Assembly: GCA_001017865.1 (NCBI GenBank)
Contig: LATQ01000001.1
Span: 2,730,050 to 2,747,750, forward strand
Length of the DNA: 17,701 nt
Direction of reading: 5' to 3'
Origin: Rhodococcus sp. IITR03
Lineage (GTDB): Bacteria; Actinomycetota; Actinomycetes; Mycobacteriales; Mycobacteriaceae
Part shown: positions 9,349 to 15,567 of the stretch, piece after piece
Layout: every line of letters starts with the position of its first letter
Position numbering within the stretch: the first letter of the stretch is position 1
The notes under the pieces: model-generated
Databases searched by the model: none
Seen by the model: only the letters and a program-made list of their open reading frames with translations
Told to the model about the DNA's origin: nothing
Translations under genes and position numbers: made by a program

Positions 9349-9595
9349 TGCCGTCAAATATGCGGTGTGGCAATGAGTTTGACGACGTTCGTGGTTGCAT
9401 GGTCCCCGGACACCGGGTACCGTCGTCGCCAGCGGGCTACCAGACCCTAGTACCGCCGATGGTTCGCCATCGAAAACGACGCCTCGTGAGGTTGACAGCC
9501 TCCACGCCAGGGGTGACGTAGAGACAATGCCGCTGGTCTGGCGGTAGTTCTCTCCGCCGCTGGGTACGTGCCCGTTTCGTACCCAGGAGCCCAGA
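9349..9595 (+). promoter_or_regulatory. Leader/promoter region of the replication operon
   Basis: A 247-bp gap without a convincing gene. It holds a six-base-pair hairpin with a TTCG loop (CGATGG-TTCG-CCATCG, 9457-9472), a perfect -35 hexamer TTGACA (9492-9497) with only a weak -10 (TGACGT at 9514-9519, 16-base spacing, or TAGAGA slightly later), and further stems towards the start of the next gene. It probably drives transcription of the genes from 9596 onwards. Confidence 0.4.
9560..9586 (+). promoter_or_regulatory. 9-bp perfect inverted repeat overlapping the ribosome binding site
   Basis: CTGGGTACG (9560-9568) and CGTACCCAG (9578-9586) form a perfect stem with a nine-base loop. The AGGAG ribosome binding site (9585-9589) of the gene at 9596 begins in the last two bases of the right arm. 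It could be an operator for a dimeric repressor in DNA or an RNA hairpin that limits ribosome access. Confidence 0.55.
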
Positions 9596-9808
9596 ATGGC
9601 CATCTCCACCCGGTCCCGGAGCATCTCCGGACACATCGGTAACGCCCTCAAGCGTGACCCCAACGCGGACTTGACGGAACTCCGTCGTGAACTGGCCGCG
9701 TCACGGATACAGGACCACATCGAGCAGGTCCTTTCCACCGCCCCACCGCTCACCCCGGCCCAGGTGGACCGCCTGACCGTCATCCTCCGGGGCGGTGCAT
9801 CGAAGTGA
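9596..9808 (+). CDS. Small conserved-looking protein at the head of the replication operon (70 aa)
   Basis: Intact 70-residue protein with an AGGAG ribosome binding site seven bases before the ATG. It is basic at the start (MAISTRSRSISGHIGNALKRDPN), then helical (ADLTELRRELAASRIQDHIEQVLSTAPPLTPAQVDRLTVILRGG). Short proteins with the ending APPLT..Q.DRL..LLR are common just before replication genes in actinobacterial integrated elements; their function is not established. Its place after the integrase makes an excision or replication accessory role possible, but nothing in the sequence proves it. The stop overlaps the next GTG (GTGA). Confidence 0.8.
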   Translation: MAISTRSRSISGHIGNALKRDPNADLTELRRELAASRIQDHIEQVLSTAPPLTPAQVDRLTVILRGGASK

Positions 9809-9944
9809 CCGGATACGAAAAGGGCCCCCAGGTTGCCTGGAGACCCTCCTCGCGCTGGAAGACCTGCCGACGAAACAGGTGCTACACCACGAGGATACCG
9901 CGTATCCGGCGTTCCCCGTGGACCTTCGGGCGGTGGCGTCATGA
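9805..9944 (+). CDS. Very small protein (about 46 aa) coupled to its neighbours (one missing base)
   Basis: The GTG at 9805 overlaps the previous stop, and with one C added in the CCCCC run near 9826 the frame reads ..CLETLLALEDLPTKQVLHHEDTAYPAFPVDLRAVAS and stops at 9944, where TGA overlaps the ATG of the next gene (ATGA). Overlaps at both ends and the acidic, non-random composition support a real gene. No family is recognised. Without the added base the frame is Arg-rich and runs into the next gene, which looks artefactual. Confidence 0.6.
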
Positions 9945-11424
9945 TTACCACCCGTAACCTCTTCAGCTTCACGGGCCTACCCACGGAGTCGGAGATCACC
10001 AAGGCGTTCCGAGAGTTCGAGCGCAACAATCAGGACCTCACCTTGTGTTCCAGCTGGGCGGTGGGCAAGTACGCCTCCCTGGAACTGCAACGACCGGCGG
10101 AGGACCGGGCCGACAGATTCGGAGCCTTGGCGGAGGTTCGGCGGCGTCTCGTGAAGATGGTGGGTTCCGCCGCCGCCGAGGAGGCCATCCGGGCCCACGA
10201 GAAGGCGGCCCAGGCCGCCAGGGCCAAGGTCGGAGGCCGTCCTGGTACCGGGGTAGCCGACGATGGCACCGCCCATGTCTACAAGCGCAAGGCCAAGGAC
10301 AAGGGGAAAGGCCAGGAGACCGACGACCGTAACGTCCGACTGTTCCGGGCCCGGGACCTCACCGCCGCCGAACAACCGCGGTGGTTAGCCAAGGGCGGTA
10401 TCCCCCGGGCGTCAGTGTCCCTCCTCGTGGGAGACGAGGGCATCGGTAAGTCCCTCCTCTGGGTCTGGGTAGCCGCGGCGGTGACGACGGGTAAGCCGTT
10501 GCCGGAGTTCGGAATACCGGCACGGGAGCCGGGACGAGTCCGCCTCGTCATCACGGAGGACGTGTGGAGTCAGACCGTCCTTCCCCGCCTCGAGGTTGCC
10601 GGCGCGGACCTGGACATGGTGGACGTCATCTGTGAGGACGAGGACGGCAGCGGTGCTCCCGTGTTCCCCGACGACATGGAGTACGTCACCGCCGAACCTC
10701 GTCCCGTCCTCGTCGTCGTGGACGCCTGGCTGGACACGGTGCCCGCGAAGTTGTCCGTCCGGGACCCCCAGCAGGCCCGCCAGGCCCTCCACCCGTGGAA
10801 AGAGGCGGCTACGACGACGGATGCCGCGGTCCTGCTCCTCACGCACACCAACGCGTGGCCTCGTCCAACGCCCGCGACAAGTACGGAGCGACCGGGGAAC
10901 TTCGGAAGAAGGCCCGTATGACCCTCTACGCCCAGGAGGACGACGAGGGCCACCTCGTGGTCGGACCGGAGAAGTCCAACACGTCCACCAAGGCGGTGGC
11001 GTCCGTGTTCGCCATCGACGGAGTGCCGTTCTTCGAGGCCAACGAGGAACACGACGGGACCGTGCCCCGGCTCCGTTACGTCGGGGAGTCCGACCGCACC
11101 GCCGCCGAGCACATCGTGGCCAATTTCGAGGGCGGGGCGGACGAGTCCATGACGGAGGCGGAGGAGTGGCTACAGGACTACCTCACCGCCCGGAACGAGT
11201 GGGTCCCGTCCAAGGACGTGAAGGCCGCCGCCGCCAAGGACGCCGGTATCCGGGAACGAACCCTCCAGCGGGCCGCTAAACGGGTAGCGGCCACGGAGTC
11301 CCGCGGTAGGCCCCGCCGGACCTACTGGGCCGCCAAGGCGGTGGCGTCCCGTCTGGAGCCTCCCGTGGGCCAGGTGGACCCGATGGCACCGCCGCCTAAC
11401 CCCTCCGATGGTGAGGTCCGATGA
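9941..11424 (+). CDS. RepA-like RecA-fold ATPase, replication initiator/helicase candidate (one missing base)
   Basis: Rebuilt length 494 residues. An N-terminal helical part (about 1-110) is followed by a basic linker (YKRKAKDKGKGQ) and a RecA/DnaB-like ATPase domain: PRASVSLLVGDEGIGKSLLW carries Walker A at residues 164-171, RLVITEDVW resembles the sensor strand, and PVLVVVDAWLDTVPAK carries Walker B with Asp261. After LLLTHTNRVASSNARDKYGATGELRKKAR comes a C-terminal winged-helix-like part (EEWLQDYLTARNEWVPSKDVKAAAAKDAGIRERTLQRAAKR..). This arrangement is that of RepA-type ATPases of plasmids and small phage elements. The break is near 10857. The gene lies directly before a tract of 12-bp repeats, the expected position for a cognate origin. 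No primase domain was seen. Confidence 0.85.
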
Positions 11425-11504
11425 GCGCCGCCGCCTCAGTTGCGCCACCACCGCTCCATATCTCGTGGCGCGATTACGCAACTGTCTTTGACCTGCATAT
11501 ATAC

Positions 11505-11562
11505 GTGGCGCGACTGATGGCGCGACTGATGACGCGACTGAGAGCAACGATGGCGCGACTGG
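11505..11562 (+). repeat. Forward 12-bp repeat array
   Basis: GTGGCGCGACTGA at 11505-11517, TGGCGCGACTGA at 11518-11529 and TGACGCGACTGA at 11530-11541 follow one another at exact 12-base steps; a fourth copy, TGGCGCGACTGG, follows after nine bases at 11551-11562. Confidence 0.85.
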
Positions 11563-11656
11563 GGCGGTGTGAGGCGGTGACTCACTCCAGACGCGGGCCG
11601 TTCGGAGGGGCGGTGTGGCATCGACTCCGGGACGGTCCGGGACGTCCGGGGCGGTG

Positions 11657-11692
11657 TAGTCGCGCCACTAGTCGCGCCACTAGTCGCGCCAC
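11657..11692 (-). repeat. Reverse 12-bp repeat array, three perfect copies
   Basis: TAGTCGCGCCAC occurs three times without a gap (11657-11668, 11669-11680, 11681-11692). Read on the other strand it is GTGGCGCGACTA, the same motif as the forward array 95 bases away. Confidence 0.9.
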
Positions 11693-11771
11693 CTAAAACC
11701 CCAGGTCACACCCAGTCGCGCAATCGCGCCACGAAATACGCACACATGCACTCACGACAAGGAATGAACTC

Positions 11772-12062
11772 ATGGCTACATACCCGCTTCTCCCTCCCGG
11801 TTCCGTCGTCATCCCTACGACGGCGGACATGTCGCTCCTGCACTACAACGACGCTGGGGACCAGTACCGCTGTTACACCGTCGTGGCCATGGCCTCCATC
11901 CCGGAGGCCGGCGGTGTCCGCGTCGTTCCCCTCGTCGTCAAGGGCTGGAGCATCGTTCGGGCCGACGAGGTAGGCCGTCCGAACCGTTGCCTTCTCGTGG
12001 CCGACGACATTCCGGCCCCAGCCCGTATCGCTCCCGCTCCCACGACCGGGGCGGCGTCGTGA
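11772..12062 (+). CDS. Hypothetical protein, 96 aa
   Basis: Intact frame with a good AAGGAA ribosome binding site (11759-11764) seven bases before the ATG. The sequence starts MATYPLLPPGSVVIPTTADMSLLHYN, continues with GDQYRCYTVVAMASIPEAGGVRVVPLVVKGWSIVRADEV and ends in a Pro/Ala-rich tail. The predicted strands suggest a small beta-rich domain. I do not recognise the family. It is the first gene after the repeat tract, and its stop overlaps the GTG of the WhiB-like gene, so the two are probably co-translated. Confidence 0.75.
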   Translation: MATYPLLPPGSVVIPTTADMSLLHYNDAGDQYRCYTVVAMASIPEAGGVRVVPLVVKGWSIVRADEVGRPNRCLLVADDIPAPARIAPAPTTGAAS

Positions 12063-12417
12063 GCACGGCACCCAATCCGGGAGAGAACGGGCGGGCGGCG
12101 CTCAAGGCCAAGGCCGCCGCGTCACTCCTTCGCCAGGCCACGACGACACACGACGATCCCGTACGCCGTGTGTGTCCCGTCCTCACCTGTTCGACCCGCC
12201 CGACCCGGGCGTTCACGTCCGGGCAGTCCTAGACCGATTCCTCCAGGCCGAACGCCTCTGCCTGTCGTGCCCTCTCATCTCCACGTGTGAGGTCCTGGCC
12301 GATGGGTTCTACGGATTAGCGGCGGGGCGGTTGTACGGAATCGCTCTCGTCCCCGATGGGACGCCGCCCTCGTCCATCACGTTCCCGCTCAAGCGGGCCC
12401 AACGGAAGGCGGCGTAA
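12059..12417 (+). CDS. WhiB-like Fe-S regulator (one missing base)
   Basis: WhiB proteins are actinobacterial [4Fe-4S] regulators that bind sigma factors or DNA. With one C added in the CCC run near 12160 the protein has 119 residues and the WhiB pattern: a first Cys before a PHLFDPPDP motif (compare PELFFP in WhiB proteins), 29 residues, then ERLCLSCPLISTCEVLA, exactly C-x2-C-x5-C, then GFYGLAAGRLYG where WhiB proteins have the G-V/I-W-G-G turn. The last turn is divergent. Mycobacteriophages also carry WhiB genes; the TM4 protein is reported to interfere with host WhiB2 and superinfection. A similar regulatory or exclusion role is inferred here. The Ala/Lys-rich N-terminal extension is unusual. 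Confidence 0.72.
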
Positions 12418-12419
12418 CC

Positions 12420-12755
12420 ATGCCTACTCGACCACCACGGGCGTGTGCCAAGTGTGGAGGGAAGTTCACCGGGCCCCGTTGCCCGTGTCGCAAGCCCTGG
12501 GAGGGCTCCGAACGCACGGGGAAGTCGTCCGGGGTCCACTCGAGACGGTGGCGGACCCTCCGTGCCCATCTCCTCCAGGAGCACCCGCTCTGTACCGCCT
12601 GCCACCGGGCCGTCGCCACGGTCCTGGACCACGTGGTCCCCGTGGCAGAGGGCGGGGCCATGTGGGACGAGGTCAACCTGGCCCCGATGTGCAAGCCGTG
12701 CCACGACGCCAAGACGGCCCAGGAGGCCCTACGAGGCCGAAGGCGGCCACGGTGA
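12420..12755 (+). CDS. HNH endonuclease
   Basis: Intact, 111 residues, starting two bases after the WhiB-like stop. A first cysteine pair, CAKCGG (Cys9, Cys12), is followed by CPC, a basic stretch SRRWRTLRAHLL, and the HNH core: LCTACHRA (Cys58, Cys61), VLDHVVPVAEGG (Asp70-His71), EVNLAPMCKPCHDAKT with Asn86, Cys91, Cys94 and His95. The four core cysteines would hold structural zinc and the His-Asn-His set the catalytic metal. In HK97-like phages an HNH protein next to the terminase genes assists cutting of packaging sites; the nearby small terminase gene suggests the same role here. Confidence 0.93.
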   Translation: MPTRPPRACAKCGGKFTGPRCPCRKPWEGSERTGKSSGVHSRRWRTLRAHLLQEHPLCTACHRAVATVLDHVVPVAEGGAMWDEVNLAPMCKPCHDAKTAQEALRGRRRPR

Positions 12756-12805
12756 CCGGCCAGGGGGAGGAGGGTACCGACGCGCTCCGGAGGGTGACGC
12801 CATGA
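12752..12805 (+). CDS. Possible 17-codon coupled frame
   Basis: The GTG at 12752 overlaps the HNH stop, and its TGA at 12803-12805 overlaps the next ATG (ATGA). It reads VTGQGEEGTDALRRVTP. If one C is missing in ACGCCATG near 12801, it fuses in frame with the following frame to give one 45-residue protein (12752-12888), which may be the better model given the missing bases elsewhere. Confidence 0.35.
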   Translation: MTGQGEEGTDALRRVTP

Positions 12806-12888
12806 AGCCCGGCCATCGAGGTCGGCGCACGCGGCTCAAGTTGGGCCCCTATTTGACCCATGATTTGTACCAACAGGAGGAACTATGA
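12802..12888 (+). CDS. Possible 28-codon basic peptide, or 3' part of a 45-aa protein
   Basis: ATG with GGAGG (12788-12792) upstream. The frame reads MKPGHRGRRTRLKLGPYLTHDLYQQEEL, and its TGA overlaps the ATG of the next gene. The basic N-terminal and acidic C-terminal halves and the overlaps on both sides support translation. No family recognised. Confidence 0.45.
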   Translation: MKPGHRGRRTRLKLGPYLTHDLYQQEEL

Positions 12889-13200
12889 CCATCCACGACG
12901 ACCTCACGAAGGCGGAGGCCACGCTCACGGTCTCCATGGCCCTCTATGCCGCGGCGGTGGGAGACGACGAACGAGTGGCACACCTGGCCGCCAACGATGA
13001 CCCCGACGTCATCCGGGAGGCGTTCGCCATGTTGGCTCGTGGACCGCGGCCACGGTCCGGGCGGCGGTGGGGTCCCGCTCCGCGACCATCGCGCTTCTGG
13101 CCGACTCCGCCGAAGCGGCGTACCTGGAAGCGCGTACGCCGTCCCGGAGACCGGGGCCCACGCGGTCCTCGAGGACGAGAAGGGAGAAGATCATGGGTAA
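12885..13200 (+). CDS. Hypothetical helical protein, about 105 aa (two missing bases)
   Basis: The ATG at 12885 has an excellent AGGAGG ribosome binding site (12875-12880). The first 50 residues (MTIHDDLTKAEATLTVSMALYAAAVGDDERVAHLAANDDPDVIREAFAML) continue, after a missing base near 13037, as TAATVRAAVGSRSATIALLADSAEAAYLEAR. After a second near 13140 they run as YAVPETGAHAVLEDEKGEDHG with a stop at 13200. The rebuilt protein is acidic and almost wholly helical. It overlaps the small terminase start by eight bases. No family recognised; the position between HNH and small terminase suggests a head or packaging role. Confidence 0.6.
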
Positions 13201-13675
13201 GGGACCCGCACCACGCCCGCCGGCCTTGAAGCTGCTCAACGGACGCCGGGAGGGCTACGACTCCGGAGGCCGGAAGGTCAACGCGGGACCCGGATTCAAG
13301 CGGGAGCCTCTGGGACCGCCGCCGCCGGACCTGCCGGACGTGGCGGCGGCGGAGTGGGCCTCCGTGGCCCCGGAGTTGGACCGCCTGGAGTTGTCCAAGG
13401 CCATCGACCGGACGGCCTTCCGGACGTACTGCATGGCCGTCCAGAGGCTCCACGACGCCCAGGAGGCGGTGGACCGCGACGGGCTCACGGTCCCCGGCTC
13501 CACGGGCTCCCTCGTGAAGCATCCGGCGGTGGCCATCCTCGAGGCCGCGGAGCGGTCCGTGAGGGCCTGGGCCCAGGAGTTCGGGCTCACTCCCTCCGCA
13601 GAGGGCCGTATCTCCGCCCAGGCGGCGGACTCGGAGGACGACGGTAACCCGTTCGCAGACGGGGCCACCTCGTAA
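13193..13675 (+). CDS. Phage terminase small subunit, P27 family
   Basis: Intact, 160 residues, with AAGGGAGAAG before the ATG. The P27-type pattern is clear: an N-terminal basic/Pro segment (MGKGPAPRPPALKLLNGRRE), LPDVAAAEWASVAPELDRLELSKAIDRTAFRTYCMAVQRLHDAQEAV, a central LTVPGSTGSLVKHPAVAILEAAERSVRAWAQEFGLTPSA and an acidic tail. Small terminases recognise the packaging site and recruit the large subunit. No large terminase follows; the next gene is the capsid. In a satellite such a lone TerS could redirect a helper's large terminase to its own DNA, which is inference here. A terminator hairpin follows at once. Confidence 0.9.
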   Translation: MGKGPAPRPPALKLLNGRREGYDSGGRKVNAGPGFKREPLGPPPPDLPDVAAAEWASVAPELDRLELSKAIDRTAFRTYCMAVQRLHDAQEAVDRDGLTVPGSTGSLVKHPAVAILEAAERSVRAWAQEFGLTPSAEGRISAQAADSEDDGNPFADGATS

Positions 13676-13690
13676 CCGACGAGGACGGGA

Positions 13691-13719
13691 GGGCGGCGGG
13701 ATAGCGTGTCCCGCCGCCC
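13691..13719 (+). terminator. Strong hairpin terminator after terS
   Basis: Perfect 11-bp stem, GGGCGGCGGGA (13691-13701) with TCCCGCCGCCC (13709-13719), loop TAGCGTG, followed by TTCTC. It lies 15 bases after the terS stop. The lack of a long T run is normal for actinobacteria. Confidence 0.7.
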
Positions 13720-13725
13720 TTCTCG

Positions 13726-13822
13726 CGTCACGTGACGTAATGTGGATGACGAGGTACCGGCCCCACCGCCACGCGGTCCGTGTCGGGACGCCGACGCCAG
13801 CCGCGGCGGTGGGGACGGTACC
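13726..13822. promoter_or_regulatory. Palindrome and 18-bp inverted repeat in the terS-capsid gap
   Basis: The 265-bp gap 13676-13940 holds, after the terminator, a perfect 12-bp palindrome CGTCACGTGACG (13726-13737). Next comes an 18-bp inverted repeat with one mismatch: GGTACCGGCCCCACCGCC (13753-13770) and GGCGGTGGGGACGGTACC (13805-13822), 34 bases apart. The remainder, 13823-13940, has no clear structure. A short frame from 13742 is open here but has no family features. Candidates are an operator for the capsid gene, a structured leader, or the packaging site of the element. Confidence 0.5.
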
Positions 13823-13940
13823 GACGAGGCCAGCGGTCACAGTCCGCGGGAGCCGTCCCCGTCATCGGGGGCCATGACCCGGACCCTCAACCCGTCCGTC
13901 TCGGGAAACTCACCAATCCCGTTGGAACGGAACAACTCTG

Positions 13941-15150
13941 ATGAATGCAAAGATCAAGGCCCTTCAGAACGAGGCCCTCACCTTCACCGCCAAGGCCCGC
14001 GCCCTCACGGAGAAGGCCCAGGGCGAACGCCGCGACTTCACCGCCGCCGAACGGGCGGAGTACGACGCGGCCATGGCCAAGGCCAAGAGCTACCTGGAAC
14101 AGATCAAGACACTCAAGTCCGACGAGAAGATTCTGGCCGACGCCAAGGCCCTGGCCGCCCAGATCGGGGACCCGGTGGACGAGAGGGGTAACCGTCTCGA
14201 CGGTTTCGCGGGCGGCGGTGCCACCAAGGCCAAGGGCCGCGTGGGCCTGTCGGGCAAGGCGGGGAAGGAACTGGCCTCCCGTATCGCGGCGGGCATGGTG
14301 GACGGTCAGAAGGCCCTCCTGCCTGCCGGTACCGCTCACGCGGGCGTCCCGCTCCTGCCCGAAGTCGTGGAACTGGGCCACCCGTCCAATACCCTCCTGG
14401 ACGCCCTCGTGGCCCTTCCGGCCCCGGGGCCGACGTTCAAGGCGTTGGTCCAGCGCCAGCGTGACAACAACGCCGCCCCGGTGGCCGAAGGCGACACCAA
14501 GCCGATGTCCGTGTTCGGTCTGGAGGAGGTGGAGGTCAACCTCGAGGTCCTGGCCCACATGTCGGAGCCGACGCCGCGGTATTGGTTCGAGGACAACGAC
14601 GCCCTCCAGGTGTTCGTCCAGGACGAGATGGTCCGCGGCCTCCGTGACGCCCTCGAGGGCCAGGTCCTCACCGGAGACGGCACCCGTCCCAACCTCCAGG
14701 CGTCCTCACCACGTCCGGAGTCCAGGTCCAGAGCTTCACCACGGACGTGGCCCGTTCGGTCCGCTCCGCCATCACGAAGTTGGAGACCGCCGGCCACGAG
14801 GACAATCACGTGATCGTTCTCCGTCCGGAGGACTGGGAGGCGGCGGAAACGGCCCGGGCGGAGGGTTCCGGCCAGCTCGAGGCGGTGGCCAACGTGACCC
14901 AGCGGGCCCAGCGGACCCTCTGGGGCGTCCCCGTCGTCGTCTCCAACGCCCTCCCGCGGGGACGGGCCTGGTCATCGACCGGGAGGCCGTCGTCGTCTAC
15001 TCCGACAACGTGGTGGACGTCCGGTGGAGTGAGACGGTCGCGGACGACTTCCAGAAGAACCTCGTCCGGGCCCGTGTCGAGTCGCGTTACGCCGCGGTGG
15101 TGTCCAAGCCGCTGGGCGTCGTCCGCGTGGCAACGGTCGCTACTCCGTAG
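13941..15150 (+). CDS. HK97-fold major capsid protein (two missing bases)
   Basis: Rebuilt length 403 residues. The first 75 residues form a charged coiled coil (MNAKIKALQNEALTFTAKARALTEKAQGERRDFTAAERAEYDAAMAKAK..), like the scaffold-like delta domain of HK97 capsids. A core follows with PLLPEVVELGHPSNTLLDALVALPAPGP, VEVNLEVLAHMSEPTPRYWFEDNDALQVFVQDEMVRGLRDALEGQVLTGDGTRPNLQGVL, VIVLRPEDWEAAET, LWGVPVVVSNALPAGTGLVID and VRARVESRYAAVVSKPLGVVRV, all typical of the family. Breaks are near 14708 and 14958. Actinobacterial elements of the PhiRv1 type also carry a capsid gene. No prohead protease gene was found next to it, although the delta-like domain would normally be cleaved. Confidence 0.9.
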
Positions 15151-15188
15151 CCCAGAGACCTCCAGGCGTTTGGTCCCCGCTTGGAGTC

Positions 15189-15218
15189 GTGCGGTCCTCT
15201 GTCACTCCAGGACCGCAC
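15189..15218. terminator. First of two tandem hairpins after the capsid gene
   Basis: Perfect 10-bp stem GTGCGGTCCT (15189-15198) and AGGACCGCAC (15209-15218) with a 10-base loop, 38 bases after the capsid stop. Confidence 0.6.
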
Positions 15219-15219
15219 A

Positions 15220-15254
15220 GAGGCCCCGTCCGGATGGTTACCGGGCGGGGCCTC
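15220..15254. terminator. Second tandem hairpin, bidirectional terminator candidate
   Basis: GAGGCCCCGTCCGG (15220-15233) pairs with CCGGGCGGGGCCTC (15241-15254) over 14 positions including one G-U pair; loop ATGGTTA, then TTCCC. It lies between the converging capsid and zinc-ribbon genes, so it may end both transcripts. Confidence 0.7.
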
Positions 15255-15274
15255 TTCCCATGTCTGGGGCGGTG

Positions 15275-15448
15275 TCAGTTCATTGGGGGAGACCACGTGC
15301 AAGCAGGATTAGCACACGCCCCGAACCTGCCAACCGTTTCGAGTTGTCCGTCCGCATTCAAGTTCTCGTGGTGGAACTTGCCTGCAAGTCCTCCGCACGA
15401 AGGGCAGGTAAAGAATCCCTCGTCTGTCGAAGCGTGTGGCTCTGCCAT
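15275..15448 (-). CDS. Small zinc-ribbon protein, 57 aa
   Basis: Encoded on the opposite strand at the right end of the element. The ATG at 15448 is chosen because a GGGGAG ribosome binding site lies just before it; a longer frame reaching upstream to 15571 is Arg-rich and lacks one. The protein has CPSC (Cys15, Cys18) and CANPAC (Cys45, Cys50), a likely zinc ribbon, with KFHHENLNADGQLETVGRFG in between. The ending TWSPPMN is short. Function unknown. It is 119 bases downstream of the DUF2971 gene and in the same direction, so the two may be a unit. Confidence 0.65.
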   Translation of the reverse strand: MAEPHASTDEGFFTCPSCGGLAGKFHHENLNADGQLETVGRFGACANPACTWSPPMN

Positions 15449-15567
15449 GTTCGTCTCCCCTTGGTCCTCGTCGGTCCCCGACCCGGCTACTACGGTAAGG
15501 GTGCAGGTCAGCCAGAGCCGAGAAGGACAGGCGGAACGCGGAACGAATTGGGCCGCCCGGCGGCGGA

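Larger units (their letters stand above)
11436..11732. other. Putative replication origin: opposed 12-bp repeat arrays
   Basis: The 347-bp gap 11425-11771 contains at least ten copies or partial copies of (G)TGGCGCGACTGA. Forward copies lie on the left (11465-11562) and reverse copies on the right (11657-11732), with a reverse copy at 11436-11448. A 20-base pair, GTGGCGCGATTACGCAACTG at 11465-11484 and its inverse at 11713-11732 (18 of 20 match), brackets the tract. An A/T-rich patch (GCATATATAC, 11495-11504) abuts the left array. Its position after a RepA-like gene suggests iterons bound by that protein. Alternatives are a repressor operator cluster or a packaging site. A 91-codon frame (11421-11696) crosses the tract and is judged secondary. 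Confidence 0.6.

Noticed and set aside
8866..10029. 387-residue minus-strand frame over the end of the integrase and the leader
   Set aside because: It crosses two recognisable plus-strand genes and the regulatory gap and shows no family features.
11436..11732. CRISPR array
   Set aside because: Repeats are 12 bp, adjoin one another without unique spacers and occur in both orientations; no cas genes are present.
12944..13840. 298-residue minus-strand frame over terS
   Set aside because: Shadow of the terminase frame; Arg/Gly-rich, and it passes through the terminator hairpin and inverted repeat.
13742..13940. Short plus-strand frame starting GTG at 13742
   Set aside because: The translation is Pro/Gly/Asp-rich, is shaped by the inverted repeat, continues into the capsid gene in the wrong frame and has no ribosome binding site.
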